Part shown: positions 17,780 through 25,836 of the stretch, one piece after another
Position numbering within the stretch: the stretch's first letter is position 1
How the letters are laid out: every line of letters begins with the position of its first letter
NCBI GenBank assembly: GCA_003332265.1
Contig: QPGA01000007.1
Coordinates: forward strand, 1 to 64,000
Reading direction: 5' to 3'
Length of the DNA stretch: 64,000 nt
Source of the DNA: Candidatus Accumulibacter meliphilus
GTDB lineage: Bacteria; Pseudomonadota; Gammaproteobacteria; Burkholderiales; Rhodocyclaceae
Notes under the pieces: model-generated
What the model was told of the DNA's origin: nothing
What the model saw: only the letters and a program-made list of their open reading frames with translations
Database searches by the model: none
Program-made: the position numbers and the translations under genes

Positions 17780-18170
17780 TGCCGACTGCCGGATTATGTC
17801 GCGCAGGTGGGTTCAGGCGCGCTCGCAGCAAGGTTCGTTGGGTTGCTGACACGGCATAAGCCGTGAGATCTCCTGAGGCTGGCAATGATGCCAGACAAGG
17901 AGAGATCACTTGACGACAGATGGATTGCAAGGCGGCATGCCACTGGGGCTGTCTGCTTCCCACCTTGAAGCTTTTCTGGAAGACCTTCGCCGCGCGGGCT
18001 ACGCGGAACGGACGATTCGCAAGAAACGATCGGTAGAGCGAGCAGGGCATTCGCCTAGCCGGCTTTGCGGCCCGTCGTACCTTTGCCAAGCTATCCTGCG
18101 CGCTCGGCCTTCGCCCGCAGGCCGAGCGTCGGCGTATCGGTCGCGGGCCGGCTGCTGTTAGCGGATGCGT
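17778..18170 (+). pseudogene. Remnant of a tyrosine-recombinase element
   Basis: The sequence starting TTATGCCGAC at 17778 cuts off the IS66 relic and is repeated in related form nearby (ATTATGTCGC at about 17792, GGCATAAGCC at about 17856). A frame from TTG at 17910, behind a GGAGAG site, encodes SASHLEAFLEDLRRAGYAER then TIRKKR. This is the N-terminal core-binding domain of tyrosine recombinases. Similarity stops after about 45 residues and no catalytic domain follows, so this is a truncated gene with element-end-like repeats. The rest, to 18347, contains no recognisable gene. Confidence 0.55.
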
Positions 18171-18219
18171 AGGTCCGCACAAATCTGGCGGCGACGTGAG
18201 CGGGGTGACGTGGACGAAA

Positions 18220-18240
18220 CAGGGGCCCGGCGGGCCCCTG
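18220..18240 (-). terminator. GC-rich hairpin downstream of the PEP-CTERM gene
   Basis: Perfect 9-bp stem CAGGGGCCC / GGGCCCCTG with a three-base loop. In the minus-strand direction it lies 108 bp after the stop of the PEP-CTERM gene and is followed by GTTTCG rather than a full U-run, so it is a weak or factor-assisted terminator candidate. Confidence 0.45.
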
Positions 18241-18347
18241 AGTCTTGAGGGTGTTGGCTTTGGTTAGAACGGTGGATCGCTGACCTGGATGTCGCGGCGT
18301 GTCACGCGCAACGAATGCCAGCCCTGCCTAGACGTCTAAGGAGCTAG

Positions 18348-19076
18348 TCAGACCTTGCGGCGGCGGCTCGCGCCGATGCCGGCCAAGGCCAGACCCATGA
18401 GCGCGAGGGACGCGGGCTCAGGGATGTCGTTGTTTTCCATGTAGTCGTATTTGACGACGAAGCTCGAAGCGGCTTCGATGCCGATGCTGGCGCCGGCAAA
18501 ACCGTTGTCGTTCAGGGTCACGACCGTGCCGTCAGCGACCGTCACGAATTGAACCGTGCCAGCGCCTTCGAAGAGGGCGACGAGGCCAGGATTGATTACG
18601 CAGCCCGGCATGTCTTCAACAACGCAGAACCACAGGCCTGCGCTGGAATCGCTGGCGTTGCCGGCAGGAATATCGACAGTCTCCATAAGATTGAGGCTGT
18701 AGTTAAAGGGGGTGGTTTGCAGCATGAAATTGAACAGAATTCCGCCTGGTCCGTTGAGCGTTATGTCGACCTGGCCAAAGGCTGAACCGTCGCACTTGCC
18801 ATTACCACCAACCTGGAAGCAGGTCGCCGTTCCCATTGAGGTAAACAGATCGGCAGTGACGTCTTCGATATGAACCGAGTTCAGGCGATTCCCACCGTGC
18901 TGCATGGGGTCGAACTGGGCTACGATGTTCGTCCACGTCACGTCGGTCTGGTCCGGTCCATTGACGATCGGGTTCGCCGGGAAGGCCGGGTCGACAAAGA
19001 TGGGGGTGCCGGCGGCGGTGGCCATTCCGGCGGCGCCAACGAGCAGCAGAGCAGCAGCGATTTTAGAAATATTCAT
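18348..19076 (-). CDS. PEP-CTERM sorting-domain exported protein
   Basis: A 242-residue secreted protein with a signal peptide (KIAAALLLVGAAGMATAAG). It ends in a typical PEP-CTERM tail: IPEPASLALMGLALAGIGAS followed by RRRKV. Such tails are recognised by the exosortase EpsH/XrtA system, and the proteins are exported with exopolysaccharide and take part in floc or biofilm matrix. The central region has two cysteine pairs and beta-rich sequence but no recognisable catalytic motif. The start follows a CAGGAG site. No exosortase gene is in the window. A sigma-54 promoter lies upstream at 19220-19235. Confidence 0.93.
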   Translation of the reverse strand: MNISKIAAALLLVGAAGMATAAGTPIFVDPAFPANPIVNGPDQTDVTWTNIVAQFDPMQHGGNRLNSVHIEDVTADLFTSMGTATCFQVGGNGKCDGSAFGQVDITLNGPGGILFNFMLQTTPFNYSLNLMETVDIPAGNASDSSAGLWFCVVEDMPGCVINPGLVALFEGAGTVQFVTVADGTVVTLNDNGFAGASIGIEAASSFVVKYDYMENNDIPEPASLALMGLALAGIGASRRRKV

Positions 19077-19219
19077 AATAATTCTCCTGATAGGGATGAG
19101 TGAGATCTGTTGTCAACCAAGGCCTACGACATGGTCGCTAAAGCAGCTGCGACGTCCCTGCCCAACACGTCCGGTCAATTGCGGACTTGACTATGTATTG
19201 GGTTAGGTTCGCTTGTTGA

Positions 19220-19235
19220 AGCAAACACCGTGCCA
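19220..19235 (-). promoter_or_regulatory. Sigma-54 promoter of the PEP-CTERM gene
   Basis: On the minus strand the sequence TGGCACGGTGTTTGCT is an essentially perfect RpoN -24/-12 element (TGGCACG-N4-TTGCT). It lies about 145 bp before the start codon, giving a leader of about 130 bases. Just upstream are a perfect palindrome TGTTTGCAAACA (19249-19260) and a repeated AAACACA, plausible binding sites for an enhancer-binding protein. Confidence 0.8.
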
Positions 19236-19372
19236 TGTGTTTGTGATGTGTTTGCAAACAGTATCTTAAGCGTTTTTGGAAGGCGGCTTGGCTCGCTGGC
19301 GCGGGGCAGGTGTAAAAAAAATCGACACATTTTCCACTAACGGTCATTGAAGTTGCGAACAAAGGAACAAAC

Positions 19373-19385
19373 GGGGTCAGACCCC
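19373..19385. repeat. Palindrome GGGGTCAGACCCC
   Basis: A perfect short palindrome, apart from its central base, that overlaps the stop end of the methyltransferase gene. Sequences of this kind occur dispersed in proteobacterial genomes, often as parts of REP-like elements. A related half-site, GGGGTCTGTCC, is at about 36553. It may form a small hairpin at the end of the polysaccharide operon. The remaining 19077-19376 region holds only the sigma-54 promoter. Confidence 0.4.
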
Positions 19386-20435
19386 TATTTCCCCGGATTG
19401 AACCCGCAGCGTCGCGCCTGGCCGTCTGACCGCCGGCTTTGCGGACGGATCAGCGACGAGATGTCGTCCGACATCGTCTCCCTCACCGAGCGGATCGTCG
19501 TTCGTGGTCGTTTTCCGGGCGAGCGCAAAGATCTGCCCGGTACTGTTGATGCCGGAAGCGTCGATGACGAAGCCGCTATTGCACAGCAGGGCCTGGACCG
19601 ATTCGGTGGTGAAGTAGTTGAGATGCTCGCGCATGGCGACGAAGCCCAGCGGCGGGAGCCGCCCGAGCTTGATGCGGCTGGCCGTGCACAGCACATCGGC
19701 GGCAATCAGCAGCGGCCGATTGCGCAGCAGCAGACGCAGGCAGGCATCGCGCAGTTTTCTGGAACCAGGCGCTGGCCGCCAGGCCTCTGCCGGAACTTCG
19801 ACGTACAGCAAACCGCCATCGGCGAGCAGGGCAGCGAGGTCGCGCAGGTATTGCGCCGGTGCCGACACGTGTTCGAGAACTTGACAGCTGAGGATCAGGT
19901 CCCAGCCGCCGGGCAGCAGATTCGCGTCGGAAAACGCTTCGATGCCGTCGAGCGTGGCGCAGCCGGAGGGGTCGAAGACCGCTTTTCGGTCGGCGGCAAC
20001 CGCCGCGAGCATGTGGCCTTCGTTGCCCCCGTGGTCGAGCGCCGAGACGAAATGGCGGGGGGCGGCAGAGCCGGCGAGCGCTTCGCGCAGCGCGTCGATG
20101 CGCTGCGTCGAGCGCGACCATTCGACCTGCGCCGCGTGCTGGCGCGGCGTGTAGAACGGTTCCCAGCGCCGGCGTGTGGCAAGGTATTCCGGATTGCGGT
20201 AGCCGCGGTAGTAGCGCGCTGTTTCGATGGCGCTGAGGCCGCAGTCAAAAAAACGGAAACCACAAGCGCCGCAATAGGCCAACTGTGTCGCCTGCGGAGG
20301 CCCGCCCCAGGCGCGCGCGGCGAGGAAGCCGGAGACGATCTGCGTTTCGTGGCGTAGCTGCTGATTTCCACAGCACAGACAGCCGACGATCGACCGCTGG
20401 CGGTAGTCGACAATTTCAGGCAGGCGGGTCGGCAT
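19377..20435 (-). CDS. Zinc-ribbon SAM-dependent methyltransferase
   Basis: A 352-residue protein with an N-terminal zinc-binding module (CLCCG ... YCGACGFRFF), a class I methyltransferase core (SALDHGGNEGHMLAAVA, SCQVLEHVSAP, GGLLYVEVP) and a C-terminal extension with HLNYFTTESVQALL. This arrangement is typical of sugar methyltransferases in polysaccharide loci. Start MPTRLPEIVDY at 20435 overlaps the preceding TPP-enzyme gene by 20 bp; a longer frame to 20573 is not favoured. It is the last gene of the polysaccharide operon. A C- or O-methylation of a nucleotide sugar or glycan is likely. Confidence 0.8.
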   Translation of the reverse strand: MPTRLPEIVDYRQRSIVGCLCCGNQQLRHETQIVSGFLAARAWGGPPQATQLAYCGACGFRFFDCGLSAIETARYYRGYRNPEYLATRRRWEPFYTPRQHAAQVEWSRSTQRIDALREALAGSAAPRHFVSALDHGGNEGHMLAAVAADRKAVFDPSGCATLDGIEAFSDANLLPGGWDLILSCQVLEHVSAPAQYLRDLAALLADGGLLYVEVPAEAWRPAPGSRKLRDACLRLLLRNRPLLIAADVLCTASRIKLGRLPPLGFVAMREHLNYFTTESVQALLCNSGFVIDASGINSTGQIFALARKTTTNDDPLGEGDDVGRHLVADPSAKPAVRRPGATLRVQSGEIGV

Positions 20436-22239
20436 CGTTCGGCGACCACAGGTTGCGCGCGAGTTCTTCTCTGTCGAGGAAGGGGTACATGTCCTCCAAT
20501 GGCGCCGAGACGATGCGGCCGTCGTCGAGCTGGCGCGAACTCGTGCGTGGTTCGAATGACTGCTTCTCGTCAAGCATCACCTGACACAGCTGCGGACCGG
20601 GGGCGTCGAGAATGTCCGGAAGGCGCTTGGCGAAGTCGGCGGCATCGAGGCGCGACGCCGGAATGCCGAAGGCCTTGGCGATGGCGACGAAATCGGGCAG
20701 AGCTACGCCGGATTCCGGCCCGGCGCCAGCCAGGCGGCCGAAGAAACTGTTCTGCGAGCTGCGGATCGACAGGTAGCCGCAGTTGTCGAGCACGAAGATC
20801 TTCAGTGGCAGCTGGTGCTGGGCAACGGTCTGCAACTCCTGAATGTTCATCATGATGCTGCCGTCTCCGGCCAGGCAAACGACGCGCCGCTGCTGATTAC
20901 GGCCAGCGAGCGCACCGAAATACGCACCAATCGCAGCGGGCAGGTCGTAGCCCATCGACGCACTGCCCGAGTTCGAAAACATGCGCATGCCGCGCTTGAT
21001 CGCTGCCGCCTGAAAGGGAACGATGGTCGCCGTGGCGTTGCCGCAGGCGACGATGTCGTCGCTTGCTAGTTGCTCGAAGAGTGTTTCGATGAAGTGGTAG
21101 GGGTTGATCGTAGCGCCGGCCGTTACGCGCTGTTCGGGGCGCACGTTCGGATAGTCGAGCAGGCGCTGTTTGCACCACGCCAGCCAGGCCTGGTGAGTCG
21201 CGGTTGGACGCCAGTCGTCCAAGGTCTTCGCGAACGCCGTGAGAAAGTGTTTGAGATCGGCAACAATTGGCAGATCGGGCTTCACGGTGGGCTTGTTCAG
21301 CTCGGCCTGGTCGATATCGACCTGAATCTTGAATGCCTGCGGCGCGAAGGCCTGCCAGTTGTAACTGACCTGCCGGACGTTGAGCCGACTCCCGAGAATC
21401 AGCAAGAGATCCGCGTTCTGGACGGTGAAGTTGCCGGCGCGCGTACCTATCGTTCCGGGCCGACCACAGAACAGCGGGTCGTCCGAAGCGATCAAGTCGT
21501 GCGTCCAGGCGGTGGTGACCGGAATTCCGAGACGCTGAATTACGGCATCGAACTCGACAGTGGCGCGTGCAGCGCGCACGCCACTGCCGGTGAGAATCAC
21601 CGGTCGGTGGGCGCTGTGCAGGCGCTCGACAATGCGCTTGATGTCCGGCATGGATGTCGTGTCGCCCGTTGCGCACGCAGGCACGAAGCGGCGAAGTTCC
21701 CCTGGGTCGACGGTCGCGCTTTGCACGTCGATGGGGATGTCCAGCCACACCGGCCCGGGTCGACCGGAAGTCGCCAACAGCACGGCCTGGTCGAGATGCC
21801 AGGCGATGTCTTCGGGTCGTTCGACAAGGGCCGCATACTTGGTAATGCCGCGGACCATGGGAACGATCTCGCACTCCTGGTCGCCCAGTTGCCGCAGCCC
21901 GGCAAGCGGTGTCGTCGCCAGGCAGGTGGCGCGCTTGACCTGGCCCGAGATGACGATCATCGGCACCGAGTCGGTCCAGGCGCCGAAAACGCCGTTCAGT
22001 GCATTGATGCCACCGGGGCCGGTGGTGACGTTCAGGATCGGCGGCCGCTCGGCGACGCGCGCGTAGGCTTCGGCAGCCATGGCTGCGGCCTGCTCGTGAT
22101 GGAAGAACACAGGCGCGATGTCTGGGTGATGACATAGGGCGTCGTTGAGGAACATGGCACCGCCGCCGGTGACCAGGAAGACGTGGCGATGGCCATGTTC
22201 GGCGAATCGGTTGGCGAGGTAACTTGCGACGGTGATCAT
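20416..22239 (-). CDS. Acetolactate synthase-like TPP enzyme, possibly YerE-type
   Basis: A thiamine-diphosphate enzyme of 607 residues with the three usual domains. The N-terminal domain has the catalytic glutamate in FFHHEQAAAMAAEAYAR and NVTTGPGGINALNG. The middle domain has FCGRPGTIGTR. The C-terminal domain carries the diphosphate motif CLAGDGSIMMN. In a locus that also has rfbF, rfbG and rfbH, the best known precedent is YerE of Yersinia, which transfers a two-carbon unit from pyruvate to a CDP-4-keto-3,6-dideoxy sugar to make yersiniose. That specificity is inferred from context only. Its start overlaps the stop of the DUF4143 gene as ATGA. Confidence 0.85.
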   Translation of the reverse strand: MITVASYLANRFAEHGHRHVFLVTGGGAMFLNDALCHHPDIAPVFFHHEQAAAMAAEAYARVAERPPILNVTTGPGGINALNGVFGAWTDSVPMIVISGQVKRATCLATTPLAGLRQLGDQECEIVPMVRGITKYAALVERPEDIAWHLDQAVLLATSGRPGPVWLDIPIDVQSATVDPGELRRFVPACATGDTTSMPDIKRIVERLHSAHRPVILTGSGVRAARATVEFDAVIQRLGIPVTTAWTHDLIASDDPLFCGRPGTIGTRAGNFTVQNADLLLILGSRLNVRQVSYNWQAFAPQAFKIQVDIDQAELNKPTVKPDLPIVADLKHFLTAFAKTLDDWRPTATHQAWLAWCKQRLLDYPNVRPEQRVTAGATINPYHFIETLFEQLASDDIVACGNATATIVPFQAAAIKRGMRMFSNSGSASMGYDLPAAIGAYFGALAGRNQQRRVVCLAGDGSIMMNIQELQTVAQHQLPLKIFVLDNCGYLSIRSSQNSFFGRLAGAGPESGVALPDFVAIAKAFGIPASRLDAADFAKRLPDILDAPGPQLCQVMLDEKQSFEPRTSSRQLDDGRIVSAPLEDMYPFLDREELARNLWSPNDADPPA

Positions 22240-23417
22240 TGCGAAGGCTGCAGCGGCGAGCCGTCCGCGAGCGCGAGGTCACGCCAGCCGATGACTCGTA
22301 CCCCGCTGCGCTCATAGGAATCGCTACCGCCATAAATGAGCCATGGTGGTAGCGCTTCGCTGCCGGCAAAGCGTCCCGAAGCCTGGCCGGCGTGCAGGTA
22401 ATCGCGGGTGAGCGTCTGCCCGGACTTGATCTCTACTGGCTGAATGTGCGTACCGACTTCAAAAACCAGGTCGGCTTCGAGCCCGTTGTTGTCGCGCCAG
22501 AAGTACAGGTCGGCAGGCAGGCCAAGGTTGAAGCGGCCCTTGACGAACTCGCCAACGACCCAGGTTTCGAACAAGGCGCCACGACTCGGATGCAGGGCCA
22601 GCACTTCTGGCGAGCGAATGCCGAGTAGCCAGCAGGCAAGGCCGCTGTCAAGGAAATACAGCTTGGGCATCTTGACGAGCCTCTTCCCGAAGTTGCGGTG
22701 GTAGGGAGGCAGCAGGAAGATCAGGTCGCTCGATTCGAGGACCGAAAGCCAGGCACGTGCCGTGCTGTGCGAAATCCCGGCCTCGCCCGCCAGCGCACTC
22801 AGATTCAGCAATTGCCCACTGCGGCCCGCGCACAAACGCAGGAAGCGCTGAAACGTGCCCATGTCCTGCACGTTGAGTACCTGGCGCACGTCGCGCTCTA
22901 TGTAAGTGGCGACGTAATTGGAGAACCAGTCAGTTGCCATGCTCGGTTGAGTGTGGAGAAGGGGGTAGCCGCCCAGCAGCAGCATCGCGTCCACGCTCAG
23001 CTGGCGCGAAGTGGCCGCCATTTCCGCAAATGCGAGCGGCAGTAGCCGTGTCAGTCCAACGCGACCGGCCAGGGACTGGGTCACGCCCGCGAGAAGCCCG
23101 AACTGTTGCGACCCGGTGAGCACGAAGCGGCCCGGCGTGCGCTCGGCATCGACCATCCCCTGCAGGTGGGAAAACAGATCCGGCCAGCGCTGCGCCTCGT
23201 CAAACACTGCGCCCTTTGCGAAGCGGGCAAGAAAGCCGCGCGGGTCGTCCATGGCAAAAGCGCGCTCGATCGGATCTTCCAGCGATACATAAGCCTTGTC
23301 GGCGAAAACTGCGCGCGCCAGCGTCGTCTTGCCCGATTGCCGTGGCCCGGTGATGGCGATGACCGGGAAGCTTTGGCAAAGGCGATGCAGGGTTGCGGCG
23401 AGCGTGCGAGGGATCAT
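22236..23417 (-). CDS. DUF4143 AAA-type ATPase
   Basis: A 393-residue ATPase of the AAA_14/DUF4143 family. Walker A is TGPRQSGKTTLARAV, a Walker B-like segment is GAVFDEAQRWPDL, and sensor FVLTGSQQFGLL follows. The C-terminal DUF4143 part has a winged-helix segment (LSALAGEAGISHSTARAWL) and a nuclease-like fold with LEADLVFE and PVEIKSG. Functions of these widespread proteins are unknown. It interrupts the polysaccharide operon, has its own promoter next to the ATG at 23417, and no ribosome-binding site. The frame upstream to 23579 is not expected to be used. It appears inserted rather than part of the glycan pathway. Confidence 0.88.
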   Translation of the reverse strand: MIPRTLAATLHRLCQSFPVIAITGPRQSGKTTLARAVFADKAYVSLEDPIERAFAMDDPRGFLARFAKGAVFDEAQRWPDLFSHLQGMVDAERTPGRFVLTGSQQFGLLAGVTQSLAGRVGLTRLLPLAFAEMAATSRQLSVDAMLLLGGYPLLHTQPSMATDWFSNYVATYIERDVRQVLNVQDMGTFQRFLRLCAGRSGQLLNLSALAGEAGISHSTARAWLSVLESSDLIFLLPPYHRNFGKRLVKMPKLYFLDSGLACWLLGIRSPEVLALHPSRGALFETWVVGEFVKGRFNLGLPADLYFWRDNNGLEADLVFEVGTHIQPVEIKSGQTLTRDYLHAGQASGRFAGSEALPPWLIYGGSDSYERSGVRVIGWRDLALADGSPLQPSQ

Positions 23418-23423
23418 GCGGTG

Positions 23424-23452
23424 TTTATACAGAATGAAGATTGAATCGTCAA
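23424..23452 (-). promoter_or_regulatory. Sigma-70 promoter giving a probable leaderless mRNA
   Basis: On the minus strand TTGACG (23452-23447), a 17-base spacer and TATAAA (23429-23424) form a strong promoter. The ATG of the DUF4143 gene begins only seven bases after the -10 element, so transcription would start at or next to the A of the start codon. No Shine-Dalgarno sequence is present. Confidence 0.7.
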
Positions 23453-23529
23453 TTTGTATGGGTTCGGCGTGCTGCTCATGGGTGTCAAGAACAAGAGAAT
23501 CAGTCTGGGCCGGTCTGTCGGGTGGATTG

Positions 23530-24516
23530 TCAGTCGTCGGAGGGCGCGAACTCCCCGCGTGAGCCAAACCGCACGGCACGGCGGATGAGTGTCAGGCGGC
23601 GTTTCGTGGTGCCAATGTGGGTGGAACGAAATAGCGCAAGGTAGGCGATGCCCAGCCAGAATCCGACAGCGTTGAGCCAGTAGAGAGGACGATTGGTGAT
23701 TCGCGAGCGATAAAAGATGAAAGCGTTGCGCAGGTCGAGATAGATGCGCTCTTCTTCGGTGTGCGGTGAGAAGGTCGGATGCACCCGCTCGTTAGGGGCG
23801 TGCCACGAGGTCTCTATGTCGTCAATCACCGCATCGGCGCAGAGATGAATCGTCATGCCGCGGTGTACCAGGCGGTCGGTGAAGTCGAAGTCGTCGTAAT
23901 AACAGAAGTAACGCGGATCGGGCCGTTCGGACAGTTGCAGGGCTTCGCGACGGAGGAACAGGCCGCCATAGGCAGCTACGTCAATTCGCGGGCAGGCATT
24001 CTCCGGCACACGGTCGACATCGCACCCCGCTTCGCCCGCACCAAGCTGCCGTCGTAGCAAGTGCCGTTCGTTGGCAAAATGGAACCAGCCGTAGCTGTTT
24101 GGCCGACCGACAGGTAGCACGCCTTCGCGGACGACGACACGTTGCCAAGGCTGCGACGGTCGGAAGGCCTGCAGCGCCAACAGGGATCCGCCGCCAAGTT
24201 TGGCGTGCGCCTGGAACAGCCGGTCCACGCAGGTCGGCTCGGGTAGGTTATCGTCATCGAGCAGCAGGAAATGGGTCGCGTCGAGCAGTAGCGCTGCCTC
24301 TATGCCGGCAAGGTAGCCGCCGGCGCTGCCGAGGTTAATGGGCAGGAGCACGGGCACGACCGTCGACCGGAGGCTGATATGTTCTGGTGCATGGTTGCCG
24401 TTGAAGACCACGACAATGGATGTGACCCGCGCATCGTCCAGGCGTTGGATCACCTGATTGAGAAGAGTGTAGCGCTGACCGTAAGTGACGATCACGGCAC
24501 AAAGGCGTGGCGACAT
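23530..24516 (-). CDS. Family 2 glycosyltransferase
   Basis: A GT-A fold glycosyltransferase of 328 residues. It begins with LCAVIVTYGQRYTLLNQVIQ, has the nucleotide-sugar loop PINLGSAGGYLAGIE, the metal-binding DxD-type motif in HFLLLDDDNLPEP, and an acceptor-side FCYYDDFDFTDRL segment. The C-terminus has a hydrophobic region (LYWLNAVGFWLGIAYLALF) that could bind the membrane. The pattern resembles rhamnosyl and galactofuranosyl transferases, but the sugar cannot be assigned. It lies in the polysaccharide operon, 11 bp after the WbsX gene. Confidence 0.88.
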   Translation of the reverse strand: MSPRLCAVIVTYGQRYTLLNQVIQRLDDARVTSIVVVFNGNHAPEHISLRSTVVPVLLPINLGSAGGYLAGIEAALLLDATHFLLLDDDNLPEPTCVDRLFQAHAKLGGGSLLALQAFRPSQPWQRVVVREGVLPVGRPNSYGWFHFANERHLLRRQLGAGEAGCDVDRVPENACPRIDVAAYGGLFLRREALQLSERPDPRYFCYYDDFDFTDRLVHRGMTIHLCADAVIDDIETSWHAPNERVHPTFSPHTEEERIYLDLRNAFIFYRSRITNRPLYWLNAVGFWLGIAYLALFRSTHIGTTKRRLTLIRRAVRFGSRGEFAPSDD

Positions 24517-24527
24517 CGCTTGCCTGT

Positions 24528-25808
24528 CTATCGGCGCAGGAGGCGTCGGATAGCACGCCTGGCGCGTGGCATCCGGTCAAGCAGTAGATGCACGCTCCGT
24601 TTGTAGCGGTACAAGTGGTGTTTGACCAGGATCGCCAGGTCCAGAAGGAAGGACGGGTGTTTGCTGGCATTGTCATCAGGGATGGTCACGTCAAGGAAAC
24701 TCGTCAGACGCGACTGGCCGGAAATCGCACGTCGAGTGGCCTCGAGAAATCCCAGGGCATGCTTTCTGTCCGGTTCCAGGTGGCAGCCTTCTGCCCACTC
24801 GTTCCAAGCGTTGATAAACACTAGGCGCTTCTCTCCCGGAAAATCCCCGGTCGTGCGGCGGATTGCCTCGCTCAACCAGTACTCGTAGTTCGTGGGTGTG
24901 CCGTTCAGGACGATCAGCGCGCGATTTTCGGTACGGGCCGTGTTGTCCCATGAGGGAAAAACACAGCGAAAAACGTTGGCTGATTGATAGTTCCTGTTCA
25001 GATAGGCATCGGCAATCTCGTGGAAGAAGAATGTGTGCCCCTGGAATGGCTTGTGGAAAGCCACTCGGTCATCATGGCTTCCGACGGTGAGGTTGTGGGG
25101 CGGGAATTCTACGCCGCTATCGAATCCAAACTGCGCATAGTCTGTGTTGCCATGTGTCAGCGCAGCACAAAGATGGATTTCGCCGATACCGATGGCGTGG
25201 CAATAGTCACGCCAGATGCGCACGGTTGTCTTGGCATCTCGCAGATGCTGAGGTCGGTAGACGACCAGGATCGGGGCTCCGTCGATTCGTAGGTAGCGTG
25301 AATCCATTAGGAAGGGGCTCAGATCCCGGATGAAATTCAGGTCATCCTCAGGCAAGTAGCGTTGCGCGATGAGAATCTCGTGCTCGGCTGCATCCCAGCG
25401 CCGCGTCCAGTTTTCATTTGCCCAGCAAAGGCAGAACGGCATGTGACTGTCTGAATCCGCGAGCATTTCATCTACCGGACGATTCAACAGCCGCTTTCCT
25501 GAAAACCAATAGTAGTGGTAACAAAAACCCCCAATACCATATTTGCGTGCCAGCGCTATCTGCTGGTGCCGCGTTTCCTTCAGGCGCAAATCATAGTAGC
25601 CCAGGTCGGACGGTAGGTGCGGCTGGTAATGGCCGGCAAAAAGGGCAGTTGCCTTGGTGACGTTGGTCCACTCGGTGAAGCCCTTGCCCCACCAGGCATC
25701 GTTTTCCGGGATCGGGTGAAACTGTGGCAGGAAGAAAGCAATTACCCGGATACTGTGCGCCGTGTCGCTACGCTCCGCGGAAATCTCGCCTTGGTCAGAG
25801 ATGTGCAT
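24528..25808 (-). CDS. WbsX-type GH99-like protein
   Basis: A 426-residue glycoside hydrolase family 99-like protein (WbsX group). Characteristic segments are IRVIAFFLPQFHPIPENDAWWG, GFTEWTNVTKA, YYWFSGKRLLNRP, CWANENWTRRWDA and the C-terminal FINAWNEWAEGCHLEPD. Family members are common in O-antigen loci, often attached to glycosyltransferases; in GH99 the related fold is an endo-mannosidase. There is no signal peptide, so action on lipid-linked intermediates at the cytoplasmic face is likely. Its precise role here is unknown. Confidence 0.88.
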   Translation of the reverse strand: MHISDQGEISAERSDTAHSIRVIAFFLPQFHPIPENDAWWGKGFTEWTNVTKATALFAGHYQPHLPSDLGYYDLRLKETRHQQIALARKYGIGGFCYHYYWFSGKRLLNRPVDEMLADSDSHMPFCLCWANENWTRRWDAAEHEILIAQRYLPEDDLNFIRDLSPFLMDSRYLRIDGAPILVVYRPQHLRDAKTTVRIWRDYCHAIGIGEIHLCAALTHGNTDYAQFGFDSGVEFPPHNLTVGSHDDRVAFHKPFQGHTFFFHEIADAYLNRNYQSANVFRCVFPSWDNTARTENRALIVLNGTPTNYEYWLSEAIRRTTGDFPGEKRLVFINAWNEWAEGCHLEPDRKHALGFLEATRRAISGQSRLTSFLDVTIPDDNASKHPSFLLDLAILVKHHLYRYKRSVHLLLDRMPRARRAIRRLLRR

Positions 25809-25836
25809 AATAGAAAATATGGCGACCGCTGCTTGT

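Noticed and set aside
17679..18182. 167-codon minus-strand frame over the tyrosine-recombinase remnant
   Set aside because: It crosses the IS66 junction and reads through tnpC in the wrong frame.
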